Positions 17,054 through 25,929 of a stretch of 64,000 nucleotides of DNA are shown here, piece by piece (positions within the stretch are counted from its first letter, which is position 1; every line of letters starts with the position of its first letter). The notes below the pieces were generated by a model that saw nothing but the letters and a program-made list of their open reading frames with translations, searched no databases and was not told the DNA's origin. A program made the position numbers and the translations under genes. Source of the DNA: Campylobacterales bacterium (GTDB taxonomy: Bacteria > Campylobacterota > Campylobacteria > Campylobacterales > Sulfurimonadaceae). The DNA lies in assembly GCA_016938735.1 (NCBI GenBank), contig JAFGUB010000036.1, forward strand, positions 1-64,000, given 5' to 3'.

Positions 17054-17911
17054 CTACCGAGCCGTCTGAGAGATCAGGCCATAAGTTTCGGGTCTGCGGT
17101 CCCGCAGCAGCCCCCAATAGTGGCGCATCTGTTCGAGTCCTTCAAGATCAAAGGTCGCATAGATCAGCGCATCGCCCTCTCTGGGGGCCTCGGCAACTTT
17201 CTCACCGCTGTAGTCGGTAATAAAGGATGAGCCGTAAAAGGTGAGCGTGCAGCTCTCGCCCTCCTCGATACCGTAACGATTGGCGGCAATGACGGGAATG
17301 GTATTGGCCGCCGCATGACCCATCTGCACCCGTTGCCAATGCGCGCATGAATCCACGCCGATCTCGGGTTCACTGCCGATCGCCGTAGGATAAAAGAGCA
17401 GTTGCGCCCCCATCAACACCAGCGATCTGGCCGTTTCGGGAAACCACTGATCCCAGCAGATCCCCACCCCGATACACCCGTAAGCGGTATGCCATACTTG
17501 GAAGCCCGTGTCGCCCGGCTCAAAATAAAACTTTTCTTCATATCCTGGCCCATCGGGGATATGGGTTTTACGGTAGTTTTGCAGCACCGTTCCGTCGGCA
17601 TCGATGACCACCAACGAATTGAAATAGCGCGTAGCGCTCTTTTCAAAGTAGCTCAGCGGTAGCACCACCGATAGCTCCTTTGCCAGTTTCGAGAAGTGGG
17701 CAATCAGCGGATTATCTTCTCGTTCGCGCGCCCATGCGAAGTAACGCTCGTCTTTATCTTTGCAAAAATAGTACCCTTCAAAAAGCTCAGGCAGCAAAAT
17801 GATCTGTGCCCCGGCAGCTGCGGCTTTACGCACCATCGCTTCGGCTTTGGCGACATTATGGGCAAACTCTGCTTCCATTTTCATCTGAACTGCGGCAACC
17901 TTTACCGGCAT
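17054..17911 (-). CDS. aguB: N-carbamoylputrescine amidase
   Basis: The 285-residue nitrilase-superfamily enzyme has the three catalytic positions: Glu in LPELFEGYYF, Lys in YRKTHIPDG and Cys in GICWDQWFPE. The sequences FEGYYFCKDKD and PTAIGSEP are typical of AguB, which hydrolyses N-carbamoylputrescine to putrescine, CO2 and ammonia in polyamine synthesis. No agmatine deiminase gene is adjacent. A TATAAT lies at 17948-17953, and a TTACATGTAA palindrome sits about 12 bases upstream of it. Confidence 0.9.
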   Translation of the reverse strand: MPVKVAAVQMKMEAEFAHNVAKAEAMVRKAAAAGAQIILLPELFEGYYFCKDKDERYFAWAREREDNPLIAHFSKLAKELSVVLPLSYFEKSATRYFNSLVVIDADGTVLQNYRKTHIPDGPGYEEKFYFEPGDTGFQVWHTAYGCIGVGICWDQWFPETARSLVLMGAQLLFYPTAIGSEPEIGVDSCAHWQRVQMGHAAANTIPVIAANRYGIEEGESCTLTFYGSSFITDYSGEKVAEAPREGDALIYATFDLEGLEQMRHYWGLLRDRRPETYGLISQTAR

Positions 17912-17947
17912 AGGGATCCTTTACGACTCAAGTGGTTCAAGAGAGGG

Positions 17948-17953
17948 ATTATA
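17948..17953 (-). promoter_or_regulatory. Probable -10 element for aguB
   Basis: TATAAT on the minus strand, 36 bases before the aguB ATG. The palindrome at 17966-17975 occupies the -35/spacer side. Confidence 0.5.
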
Positions 17954-17985
17954 GCGATACGGAGGTTACATGTAAGCGCCAAGAG

Positions 17986-18061
17986 TGGTCTCCTCAAGAG
18001 GACTTGAACCTCTAGCTAGGCCTTAGGAGGGCCCTGCTTTATCCCGTTAAGCGATGAGGAG
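17986..18061 (-). tRNA. tRNA-Arg (anticodon CCU), CCA encoded
   Basis: The minus strand folds as a full cloverleaf: 7-bp acceptor stem CTCCTCA/TGAGGAG, D stem GCTT/AAGC, anticodon stem GGGCC/GGCCT with loop CTCCTAA, and T arm AGAGG-TTCAAGT-CCTCT, then discriminator A and an encoded CCA (17986-17988). It reads AGG codons. Confidence 0.93.
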
Positions 18062-18153
18062 ACGGGGTGAAATTATAGCTAAAGCGATCCGTAAACAATC
18101 TTTTAAAGATATTGGGCTATGCTATCAGTAAGACTCAACACAAAGGATCGGTC

Positions 18154-18900
18154 ATGAAAATCAATCCCTCTACAACAAGTAATTACGCTTTGGATCAAAG
18201 CCGCCAAAAGAGCGATAAAGTTCTTGAGATGATTGCTACCGGTACGCAAGAGCGTCTGGCGAGCAGCGCCTCTTCCACCATCGCGGACCGCATCGCTTCT
18301 GAAGTCTCGGCAATGGGCTCGGGGCTGATGAACTTAAACGACGGAATCTCGATGATGCAGATCGCCGGAGGCGCAAGCACCAATTTATCTGTGCAAAGTG
18401 CCGAACTCGCCGCTATGAGTGTGCGCTATAACAGTGCTTCACTTGGCAGTGCTGAGCGTTCCATGCTTCAAGAGAATTTCAACGCCACCGCACAAACCAT
18501 GCGTGATGGCATCAACGCAACCACATACGGCGGGCAAGCACTATTTGGCGCTTCGATCACGCTTGAAACTTCTAAAGGTAGCGTCAACGCCTCGCTCGGA
18601 TCACTAGACACCACGGCGCTCGAGATTAGCAACCCAGAGAGCATTAGCGCCTTTAACGATCAGCTAAGCCGTGTTCAAAGCGATATCGGAAGCAATACGA
18701 ACGCCATGCAAAGCTCTATAGCGGCACTCCAGCAAAATATGCTCAGTTCCACTGCCGCACGTAGCCAACTTGAAGATGCCGATCTGGCAAAAAGCATCAA
18801 CGACTTTAAAAACGAAGAGCTAAAAATCAGCATTGCCACCATGACTCAAGTACACCAAACTTCGCTCCTGCAAGAGCAGATGAGCCGCCTGCTAGGCTAA
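18154..18900 (+). CDS. FlaC-like short flagellin
   Basis: The 248-residue protein has only the coiled-coil D0/D1 parts of flagellin (residues about 1-135 and 190-248) and no variable outer domain; it ends with [12 protein letters not shown]. The usual N-terminal SSG...DDAAGLAI motif is replaced by [20 protein letters not shown]. Length and divergence fit Campylobacter FlaC, a flagellin-like protein secreted through the flagellar export system rather than a main filament subunit; that role is inferred. ATG 18154 is selected by AAAGGATC upstream. A chemoreceptor gene follows after 38 bases. Confidence 0.8.
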   Translation: MKINPSTTSNYALDQSRQKSDKVLEMIATGTQERLASSASSTIADRIASEVSAMGSGLMNLNDGISMMQIAGGASTNLSVQSAELAAMSVRYNSASLGSAERSMLQENFNATAQTMRDGINATTYGGQALFGASITLETSKGSVNASLGSLDTTALEISNPESISAFNDQLSRVQSDIGSNTNAMQSSIAALQQNMLSSTAARSQLEDADLAKSINDFKNEELKISIATMTQVHQTSLLQEQMSRLLG

Positions 18901-18938
18901 CAAGCACGGCGCCCCCTCACCCATATCAAAGGATCCAG

Positions 18939-20033
18939 ATGTTCAACAGCAAAAAAATCGACCGGCTCAATCAGGAGAATCAGGATCTTGCAAAAAGCAA
19001 TCAGAAGCTTGAAGAGGAGCTAAAATTTCTCAAAGAAGAGCTCTCACGAAAAGAGCAACAGATCACCACACTCAAAGAGGCTCAAAGTGCATCAGCAAGC
19101 ACAGAGATTTTAGAGCTGCTGATTGATAGTTACGAAGATGGTATGCACTTTTTGCAAGGAACTGTTGAAGAGAACCTGCAGATGCTCGCTTCTATCAACG
19201 ATCTTAACAACAAAACCTTCAATCGGATGGAGACCTTAGGCCAACAAACGAGCAGCGTTGTCGGCTCCATAGACGAGATCCAACAAATGAGCAGTACACT
19301 CCAATCAGACGCCTCCTCACTCAACGAAAGCGTTATTTCGATTGCTCAGATCATTAACCTCATCAAAGACATCTCCGATCAGACCAATCTGCTCGCCCTC
19401 AACGCTGCTATCGAAGCAGCGCGCGCAGGCGAACACGGACGCGGCTTCGCGGTAGTCGCCGATGAAGTGCGTAAACTCGCAGAACGCACCCAAAAGGCCA
19501 CTCAGGAAGTCGAAGTGAACATCAGTGGACTGAAGCAAAGCTCTACCACCATGACCGAAGTGAGCGAAAGCTTCTCAGAGCTCTCTTCCAATGTGATGCA
19601 GGTGCTTGATGCCTTTCAGTCCAACATTAGTTACGTCAATGAGAATACCCAAGCTATTCTCAACCAAACACTCAATGTTACCAATGAGATCAGCATCAGC
19701 AACGGCAAGATTGACCATATCAATCTTAAACTGCAAGGCTATAAAGCAGCCCTCTACAAGCAAAAGGTTTCTATCCAAGACCACACCAGCTGCCGCTTTG
19801 GACGCTGGTTCAGCGAACACGTTACCAAGCTTCTAGGCAAAAACCAAAGTGCGATCAACAGCGTCTCGTCTCACCACGAAAACGTACACAAAGGGCTTGC
19901 CAAGGTTGCTGATATATTCACAAATGGCGGTAACGGCAAAGAGGGACTTAAAGCACTTAAAGAGGTAGAGCGCTCAAGCAAAGAGGGCTTTGAGCTGTTG
20001 CTGCGCGCTATCAAAGAGGTGAGAAAATCGTAA
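18939..20033 (+). CDS. Cytoplasmic methyl-accepting chemotaxis protein with CZB domain (TlpD-like)
   Basis: The 364-residue receptor has no membrane segment. An N-terminal coiled coil (1-55) leads to the signalling hairpin with the conserved tip [20 protein letters not shown] and [18 protein letters not shown] (about 145-185). The C-terminus is a chemoreceptor zinc-binding domain, with [10 protein letters not shown] and HHENVH supplying the His/Cys ligands. The architecture matches Helicobacter TlpD, which responds to oxidative and energy stress. It is probably cotranscribed with the flagellin-like gene; a strong hairpin follows the stop. Confidence 0.92.
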   Translation: MFNSKKIDRLNQENQDLAKSNQKLEEELKFLKEELSRKEQQITTLKEAQSASASTEILELLIDSYEDGMHFLQGTVEENLQMLASINDLNNKTFNRMETLGQQTSSVVGSIDEIQQMSSTLQSDASSLNESVISIAQIINLIKDISDQTNLLALNAAIEAARAGEHGRGFAVVADEVRKLAERTQKATQEVEVNISGLKQSSTTMTEVSESFSELSSNVMQVLDAFQSNISYVNENTQAILNQTLNVTNEISISNGKIDHINLKLQGYKAALYKQKVSIQDHTSCRFGRWFSEHVTKLLGKNQSAINSVSSHHENVHKGLAKVADIFTNGGNGKEGLKALKEVERSSKEGFELLLRAIKEVRKS

Positions 20034-20034
20034 A

Positions 20035-20052
20035 ACGTGAAGCACTTCACGT
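20035..20052. terminator. Bidirectional terminator between chemoreceptor and argS genes
   Basis: ACGTGAAG-CA-CTTCACGT is a perfect 8-bp inverted repeat two bases after each of the convergent stop codons. It is flanked by AAA on the left and TTT-containing sequence on the right, so it can serve both strands. Confidence 0.75.
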
Positions 20053-20054
20053 GT

Positions 20055-21635
20055 TTACATCTTCTCTTTTGCCGCGATTCCCATCAGTGAAAGACCCGTT
20101 TTGATAGATAAGGCAACCATCAAAAACAGTTTAAGCAATTTTGCTTCATCGGCTTCTCCGATGATGCGGTAGTCGTAGTAAAACTTGTGTAGACGTGCCG
20201 AAAGCACTTTGAGATACTCCGGAAGCTTCTGCACTTGACGAGACTCAAATGCGTCTTCAATCACTTCAGGTAGCAAAAGCGCCTCAAAAAGCAGCGCATC
20301 CGCATCTTCATTCAGCCCCTCAAGAGGGGCCGCCATGATTTCATCACGCGAAAGTGCGCTCTTCTCAACAATAGTACAAATACGCGCATGGGCATAGTTG
20401 ATATAATAGATCGGGTTGGAGCTATCCTCACGTTTGAGTGCTTCTACGTCAAACTCCAAAGCGGTATCGCTCTTTTTGCTTGCGAACATAAAGCGCAAAG
20501 CATCAGCACCGATCTCTTGTGTGACGTCACTCATCAAGATAACATTACCGGCACGTTTGCTCATCTTGTAGGGCTCGCCGTCTTTCAGCAGACTGACCAT
20601 TTGTGAGAGCAGAATCTCTAGCCTGTCAGCGTCGTATCCCAAAAAACGCACGGCTGCTTTTACACGCGCGATATAGCCGTGATGATCCGCACCCCAGATA
20701 TTGATGTAGCGAGCATAGCCGCGCTCAAACTTCTGGTTGTGATAGATGATGTCACCCGCAAGATAGGTTGCGCGCCCGTCTTCTCTGACAACGACACGGT
20801 CTTTTTCATCGCCGTGTGCGCTTGAGCGCAGCCACACCTTCTCATCGTCTATAAAAGCGCCTTCACCCAGCTTCTCAAGCACACGCTCCCAACGCTCATA
20901 AAGCGAAGCTTCGCTAACAAAGGTATCGAAGTGGATATTCACATCGCGCAGATCGGCGACGATCATCTCCAAAACACGATCCTTTGCCCAAAGCGCCAGT
21001 TCGTTGCCGCGTTCATCATCAGTAAAAATCTCGCGGCCAAACTGCTTGGCCGCCTCTTTGGCCAATTCAGTGAGATACTCACCGCGATAAAACTTTTCTG
21101 GAAATTCCACCTTTTCGTGCAATACGCTACTGCGGCCTTCAAGCTGCAAAGAGAGTGCGAGCAGATCAATCTGATTACCCGCATCATTGACGTAATATTC
21201 GGCGGTGATGTCATAGCCCAAATGGCGGCCCAAGCGCAAAAGAGTATCGCCGTATACAGCGCCTCTGGCATGTCCGATATGCAAAGGACCGGTGGGATTG
21301 GCGCTGACGAACTCAAGCAAAACCCGCTCTTGCTTGCTACCGCGCCCAAACTCCTCTGGGTGCTCTAGCGCCCATGTGGCATACTGACTTAAAAAAGACT
21401 CAGAGAGACGAAAGTTAATATAGCCTTTGACCGACTCAACAGCACAAAAGATATCACTTTGGCCAAACGCACCGGCAAGCTCTTCGGCTATGAGCATCGG
21501 CGATTTTCGTAGCTCTTTTGAGAGCGCAAAAGCAATAGGTGTTGAGAAGTGTCCAAAAGAACGATCCTTGGGTTTTTCAAGGACGACATCGCGTTCAAAT
21601 CGTTCGCGCAGCAGCGCGCTTACACGCTGTTTCAA
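20055..21635 (-). CDS. argS: Arginyl-tRNA synthetase
   Basis: The 526-residue class I synthetase has the HIGH motif (HIGHARGAVYGD), NPTGPLHIGH context, KMSKRAGN, and a C-terminal DALR-type anticodon domain (YINYAHARI onward). It charges tRNA-Arg in the cytoplasm. The only start compatible with the conserved N-terminus is TTG at 21635, three bases after the tatA stop and without a clear Shine-Dalgarno sequence, so translational coupling to tatA is likely. The order argS-tatA-gmk-acidic gene matches C. jejuni as I recall it. Confidence 0.96.
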   Translation of the reverse strand: MKQRVSALLRERFERDVVLEKPKDRSFGHFSTPIAFALSKELRKSPMLIAEELAGAFGQSDIFCAVESVKGYINFRLSESFLSQYATWALEHPEEFGRGSKQERVLLEFVSANPTGPLHIGHARGAVYGDTLLRLGRHLGYDITAEYYVNDAGNQIDLLALSLQLEGRSSVLHEKVEFPEKFYRGEYLTELAKEAAKQFGREIFTDDERGNELALWAKDRVLEMIVADLRDVNIHFDTFVSEASLYERWERVLEKLGEGAFIDDEKVWLRSSAHGDEKDRVVVREDGRATYLAGDIIYHNQKFERGYARYINIWGADHHGYIARVKAAVRFLGYDADRLEILLSQMVSLLKDGEPYKMSKRAGNVILMSDVTQEIGADALRFMFASKKSDTALEFDVEALKREDSSNPIYYINYAHARICTIVEKSALSRDEIMAAPLEGLNEDADALLFEALLLPEVIEDAFESRQVQKLPEYLKVLSARLHKFYYDYRIIGEADEAKLLKLFLMVALSIKTGLSLMGIAAKEKM

Positions 21636-21638
21636 GGC

Positions 21639-21878
21639 TTAGGCTTGCTTGGAAGTTTCTGAGGGTTTAACCGCTGCTATGTCTTGAACCGGAGCGTCAA
21701 CTTTCTTGGGTGCATCGGTGGCAACGACCTCGTCGGCGTCATCATCTTTAACAGACTTCTTGAAATTTTTGATCCCCTGTCCAATGCCTTTGGCAAGCTC
21801 CGGGATCTTTTTTCCGCCAAAAAGCAATATAACGATTCCTAAAATAATCAGCAGTTCGGTTCCGCTAGGCATACCCAT
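21639..21878 (-). CDS. tatA: Twin-arginine translocase subunit TatA
   Basis: The 79-residue protein has one N-terminal membrane segment (about 7-22, ending in FGGKKIPELAKGIGQGIKNFKK), the hallmark hinge and amphipathic helix of TatA/E, then a charged tail. It forms the export pore for folded proteins such as molybdoenzymes. The Shine-Dalgarno AAGGA is fused to a TTACATGTAA palindrome (21891-21900). tatBC are not in the window. Confidence 0.95.
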   Translation of the reverse strand: MGMPSGTELLIILGIVILLFGGKKIPELAKGIGQGIKNFKKSVKDDDADEVVATDAPKKVDAPVQDIAAVKPSETSKQA

Positions 21879-21950
21879 GATTCCGCTTCCTTACATGTAA
21901 AAATTAGTCACGCAGTATATCGCCGCTTTGCTGTAACCGCCCTTAGCGGT

Positions 21951-22589
21951 TTAACAGGCGAATGTAGCACTTCCCTCTTCCCACTGGCGCACAAATTCGC
22001 TGATCTGTTCAGAAGGAATCTTCATTCGCGCCGCTTTGGCAATGCGGATCAGATGCTTGGAAGCACGTTCAAGATCGTCGTTGATGAGCAAAAAATCAAA
22101 TTCACTGACACGCTGTATCTCCCGCTTGGCCATTTTGATCCGCTTCTCGATAATCTCATCAGAGTCGGTAGCCCTAGAATGCAGCCGGCGCTCCAACTCG
22201 GCCAAATTGGGTGTCGTGATAAAGACGGAAGTAGTCAAATCCCCCATGCGGCGCTTCACTGCGTCATGCCCTTGTACATCGATATCAAAAATCACAAGCC
22301 TCCGTTCAGCAAGCGCCTGCTTGACAGGCTTGAGCGAAGTACCGTAATAGTTACCATGCACAACGGCATGTTCCAAAAAGAGATCCGCCTCCATATCCGC
22401 TTTAAATTGCTCCTCACTGACAAAGTGATAGTGCACTCCCTCAATTTCTCCGGGTCGCATCGGCCTGGTTGTGGTAGAAACCGAAAAATAGTAGGGTTCA
22501 ATCTCTTTTTTGATCTTTTCAATCAACGAACTCTTCCCGGCACCGCTTGGCCCGGAGAGCACCAAAATGGCCCCCGTATCAAAATTCAC
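21951..22589 (-). CDS. gmk: Guanylate kinase
   Basis: The 212-residue enzyme has the P-loop LSGPSGAGKSSL (about 11-22), the GMP-binding STTTRPMRPGEIEGVHYHFVS and the Arg-containing lid RRLHSRATDSDE. It phosphorylates GMP to GDP. The start codon overlaps the stop of the acidic gene (22586-22589), so the two are translationally coupled. Confidence 0.97.
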   Translation of the reverse strand: MNFDTGAILVLSGPSGAGKSSLIEKIKKEIEPYYFSVSTTTRPMRPGEIEGVHYHFVSEEQFKADMEADLFLEHAVVHGNYYGTSLKPVKQALAERRLVIFDIDVQGHDAVKRRMGDLTTSVFITTPNLAELERRLHSRATDSDEIIEKRIKMAKREIQRVSEFDFLLINDDLERASKHLIRIAKAARMKIPSEQISEFVRQWEEGSATFAC

Positions 22590-23944
22590 TCTGTCGCTCC
22601 AAATGAAATATTCACAGTGATGTTCATTCCTTTAAGTGCTCTAGCCACATCTTGCTGTTCTAGCGCTTTTAAAAGTGCTTTAAGCGCCTCAACCCCATCC
22701 GTGTTGGCCGCTTTCGGCTCTTCACGCTTGACATTTTGTACGGGTTCAACGACAACAGGCCCATCTTCAAGCTCAACGGATTCACCTAGTGCGCGTTTGA
22801 GGCTTTGCTCATCGAGCATATCTAAATCGGAAATCTCGTCCAGACAGGCTTCTTCTTGTTCTGCCGCCTCTACAACTTCGTCCAAATCAAGTGCCTCAAG
22901 CATCTCATCATCAAGCTCCAGCGCCATCTCGTCTTCACCTAAATCCGAAACCGCTTTGGATATCTCCTCATCAAGACCCTCAAATGCACTGACATCCAGC
23001 TCATCCATAGTTAGATCTTCGATTGATGCTTCAAGCGAACCCAATATGGCTTCATCATCCAACAAATCTGCTTCGCCAAGCTCCTCATCCAAAGCAGCCG
23101 ATGCCTCGAAGTCCGCTAGAGGCTCAAATTCAAGCTCTTTGTTCTCGTCCTCTACAGATTCAAAATCTTCAAACTCAGAGAGGTCCATACCCTCATCGAT
23201 TTCGCTAAGCGCTTCAAGTTCCTCTTTCGGTTCTGAGTCTAACACCGCAACTTCTTCACTCAAACCGTCAATATCATCCAGCCCCTCAACTTCAATCTCC
23301 TCCTCGGATGATAATTCCGTGTCTTCCAGCAGACTTTGCAGCTCGGCGACTTCATCCCTGTCAAGCACTCCTTCTGAGGATGCCGCATCGTCAAGCAGCT
23401 CTTCAAAAACCTCTTCATCATCGCCTTGGAGACCGTCAAGATCAAGCGTAGGGCTCTCGTCTGCCTCGATCTGATCCAAATCAAAGCCTTCAAGCACAAG
23501 GTCCTCATCTTCAAGTTCGGCAAGATGATCCAAGCCATCTAATCCATCAAAATCATCAAGACTCTCAAGTGCATCATGGCTGTTTGCATCTTCGGCCACA
23601 TGTGCCTTATGGCTTGGCGCATGCGACACAGCAGCAGCAATCGAAGCAAGCAGCTCCACCAAGTCCGTAGGCAAAAAAGGTTTATAAATAAGATAATCAA
23701 ACGTCTCGGGTTGCGCCACGCCACGATTGGCCATCAGAAGTTTTTGGCCTACCTGCAGTTTTTTCTCCAGAAGCGCCATGTTCTGCTCATTGTAAAGCGC
23801 ATCGTCAACAATCAGCAGATCGTATGACGCAGCTTCCTGTAAAGATGCGTCTTTGCTGAGCTGGAGCGTGTGCCCCGCTTTTTGAGCACTGAGCGTCACC
23901 AGCTTTGTCACTACCGGATTTTCATTGAACAGAAGCACCCTCAT
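22586..23944 (-). CDS. Highly acidic protein with receiver-like N-terminus
   Basis: The 452-residue protein begins with a fold resembling a CheY receiver (MRVLLFNENP...YDLLIVDDALYNE...YLIYKPFLPTDLVELL), including a Lys-Pro pair at the usual place but with an altered acidic pocket. Residues about 130-405 are extremely rich in Glu, Asp, Leu and Ser, with repeated short units such as LDDLDGL and EEALDLDE, and look disordered or helical. The last 50 residues (ALKALLKALEQQDVARALKG, ITVNISFG) are a conserved-looking tail. C. jejuni has a 'highly acidic protein' at this position beside gmk. Function unknown; membrane segments are absent. Confidence 0.85.
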   Translation of the reverse strand: MRVLLFNENPVVTKLVTLSAQKAGHTLQLSKDASLQEAASYDLLIVDDALYNEQNMALLEKKLQVGQKLLMANRGVAQPETFDYLIYKPFLPTDLVELLASIAAAVSHAPSHKAHVAEDANSHDALESLDDFDGLDGLDHLAELEDEDLVLEGFDLDQIEADESPTLDLDGLQGDDEEVFEELLDDAASSEGVLDRDEVAELQSLLEDTELSSEEEIEVEGLDDIDGLSEEVAVLDSEPKEELEALSEIDEGMDLSEFEDFESVEDENKELEFEPLADFEASAALDEELGEADLLDDEAILGSLEASIEDLTMDELDVSAFEGLDEEISKAVSDLGEDEMALELDDEMLEALDLDEVVEAAEQEEACLDEISDLDMLDEQSLKRALGESVELEDGPVVVEPVQNVKREEPKAANTDGVEALKALLKALEQQDVARALKGMNITVNISFGATE

Positions 23945-24006
23945 CGGATCATCCCCCTTGCAGCCATTCGCTTAAGTTGCTACCATTGTAACTAAAAAGA
24001 TGTTAA

Positions 24007-24471
24007 ATGATGAAACCGCTTCTGTTGCTGTTTTTTCTCTTTTTAGAGCTTGGCTCTGGCGCAGTTTGGCCCCTGCCGCAGGAGTCGGATGCCGCATTGC
24101 ATCATCTGTGTCAATCCATCATCAAAGCGCGCCAAAAAGTCCTCATCGTCACTCTTCAAATAGAAGGCTACCCACTCAAAGAGGCATTACGCAAAGCTGC
24201 CGCAAAAGGGACACAAATAGAGCTCTTCGTCACACAGCCCTCGAGTATCAGCCCCCTGACGCTCTTTTCAACCGTTTCTCTTCATACTACAACCCAAACG
24301 CTCTCCGATACCATCATTTGTATTGATACGACAATCGTCTGCACCCTGCCCGCACCGCTAAGCAAAACCGCCTTTAACACCACAACGGGGGTGCTTACAT
24401 GTAAGCAAACAATTCAGAACTGTCTTATTGATGAGCGTCTGCTTCGGAGCCATCCCTATTTAGAAGAGTAA
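24007..24471 (+). CDS. Exported protein resembling half a phospholipase D domain, no HKD motif
   Basis: The 154-residue product has a signal-like hydrophobic N-terminus (about 1-19). Residues 35-75 (IIKARQKVLIVTLQI...ALRKAAAKGTQIELFV) resemble the first strand-helix-strand of PLD-family nucleases, but the expected HxK(x4)D is absent; SDTIICIDTT stands in its place. It may be a degenerate or partial PLD-like protein. It lies in opposite orientation inside an otherwise conserved gene order and overlaps the 3' end of fliR by 12 bases. A palindrome at 24395 encodes Leu-Thr-Cys-Lys. The Shine-Dalgarno sequence is weak. Confidence 0.6.
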   Translation: MMKPLLLLFFLFLELGSGAVWPLPQESDAALHHLCQSIIKARQKVLIVTLQIEGYPLKEALRKAAAKGTQIELFVTQPSSISPLTLFSTVSLHTTTQTLSDTIICIDTTIVCTLPAPLSKTAFNTTTGVLTCKQTIQNCLIDERLLRSHPYLEE

Positions 24472-25224
24472 GGTCAGCGCATTAAACGCCAAACGCATCT
24501 CTTCTTGTAAAATAAGCACGGTCGATGCGAGGGTCACAATCAGCACAATCAACGAAATGGCTATCTTGATCGGGAAGCCGATGACCAGCAAATTGAACTG
24601 TGGCATGGTCTTCATCAGCATCCCAAAAATAACGTCTGAGAGCCAAGAGAGGGCGATAATGGGAAAGGCGATCATGAATCCCACAAGAAACATCCTTGAT
24701 GCAGACTCCAGCAGGTATTCAAAAAGCGACGGTGCCATCATAAAACCACCAAGCGGTATCTTTGAAAGCGACGTATCCACAAAGAGCAAGATCCAGTGAT
24801 GCATATCCAGCGAAAAGAGCACCATGAGCGCTATCAGCGACAGAAACTGACTAATGATCGGCATGGACACCCCAGATTGAGGATCAATAGCGGAAGCCAG
24901 CGTAAAGCCCATGACAAACGATATCTGCCCCCCGGCAAAGGTGATGGTATTATACGCCAGTAGTAAAATCAGTCCTACGACCATTCCAAAAAGGATCTCC
25001 CCCAAGATCGCAATAAAAAGAGAAACCACGCTGATCTCGATGGCCAGCGGCGGCATAGAAGCGTAAAAAACGACCGTAAAGAAGAACGCCAACGCCGATT
25101 TGACGCTCATCGGAATACTGGTATGCGAAAAGATCGGCACCGTAGCGAAGAGGGCACTAAAACGAATAAAGAGCAACAAAAATGCCACTACGCTGTCATA
25201 TTGAAAGAGCGATGCCCAGTTCAT
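24460..25224 (-). CDS. fliR: Flagellar export apparatus protein FliR
   Basis: The 254-residue integral membrane protein has six hydrophobic segments and FliR/SpaR landmarks: FSALFATVPIFSHTSIPMSVK near the start, YNTITFAGGQISFVMGFTLA, and FPIIALSWLSDVIFGMLMKTMPQFNLLVIGFPIKI. It forms part of the FliPQR export gate. It follows the ABC ATPase gene by 3 bases and is probably in the rpsB-tsf operon. Confidence 0.95.
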   Translation of the reverse strand: MNWASLFQYDSVVAFLLLFIRFSALFATVPIFSHTSIPMSVKSALAFFFTVVFYASMPPLAIEISVVSLFIAILGEILFGMVVGLILLLAYNTITFAGGQISFVMGFTLASAIDPQSGVSMPIISQFLSLIALMVLFSLDMHHWILLFVDTSLSKIPLGGFMMAPSLFEYLLESASRMFLVGFMIAFPIIALSWLSDVIFGMLMKTMPQFNLLVIGFPIKIAISLIVLIVTLASTVLILQEEMRLAFNALTLLF

Positions 25225-25227
25225 CGG

Positions 25228-25872
25228 CTATTGACAGCGCACCAGCCGACGCTCCTCAAGACGGTAGACACGGTCGCAACGATAGGCAATCGACTCATCA
25301 TGTGTCACCAGCACCATCCCCGCGTCGCGCTCTTGTAGGTAGCTTAAAAAGAGCTCCATCACCTCGGCTGCCGTGGCATGGTCAAGATTGCCGGTGGGCT
25401 CATCGGCAAAGATGATTTTGGGCTGTTTGGTCAAAACCCGCGCGATAGAGACGCGCTGCTGCTGCCCGCCGGAGAGCTCTGTGACCTTCTGCCGGATCAC
25501 CTGTGCGATCCCCAGCTTCTCGATCAGCTCCGGCTCAATCGTTTTGCCTCCGAGCAGCGCCGCAACCTCAAGATTCTCATAAGCGCTAAAGCCCTTAAAA
25601 AGATAGTGCGCCTGAAAGATGAGCCCCAATACATCCCGACGCAGCGCCACTAACGCTCGATTATCAAGACCACCCACGCTTTGGCCCAAAATCCGCACCT
25701 GCCCCGACTGCGGCATCAATAGTGTCGAAAGGATATGCAATAGTGTCGATTTCCCGCTGCCACTGACGCCGATAATACAGAGCGATTCACCAGCATCCAA
25801 ACGTAAATCGATGTCATCAAAAAGGGGATAATCAAAACGGTGGCTGATCTTGGAGGCTTCAAGTAGTGTCAT
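25228..25872 (-). CDS. ABC transporter ATP-binding protein, LolD/FtsE-like
   Basis: The 214-residue ATPase has Walker [12 protein letters not shown], signature [13 protein letters not shown], Walker [14 protein letters not shown] and switch His in LVTHD. Size and sequence match the LolD/MacB type used for lipoprotein release or membrane extrusion, but no permease gene is adjacent. The order rpsB-tsf-this gene-fliR matches the C. jejuni arrangement as recalled. Confidence 0.92.
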   Translation of the reverse strand: MTLLEASKISHRFDYPLFDDIDLRLDAGESLCIIGVSGSGKSTLLHILSTLLMPQSGQVRILGQSVGGLDNRALVALRRDVLGLIFQAHYLFKGFSAYENLEVAALLGGKTIEPELIEKLGIAQVIRQKVTELSGGQQQRVSIARVLTKQPKIIFADEPTGNLDHATAAEVMELFLSYLQERDAGMVLVTHDESIAYRCDRVYRLEERRLVRCQ

Positions 25873-25929
25873 AGCGACATTATAGAGGGGGTTGGCTTAA
25901 AGGGGTGTAGCGCGGGTAAGGGAGAACCC

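Noticed and set aside
18062..18153. Sigma28 promoter for the FlaC-like gene
   Set aside because: TAAAG occurs, but no GCCGATAA-like -10 at the right spacing; the best fit is too poor to report.
22053..23474. Long plus-strand open frame opposite the acidic gene (473 codons, very Ser-rich)
   Set aside because: It is the complement of the Glu/Asp-rich repeats, which read as Ser-rich on the other strand; it has no homology pattern and overlaps two well-supported genes.
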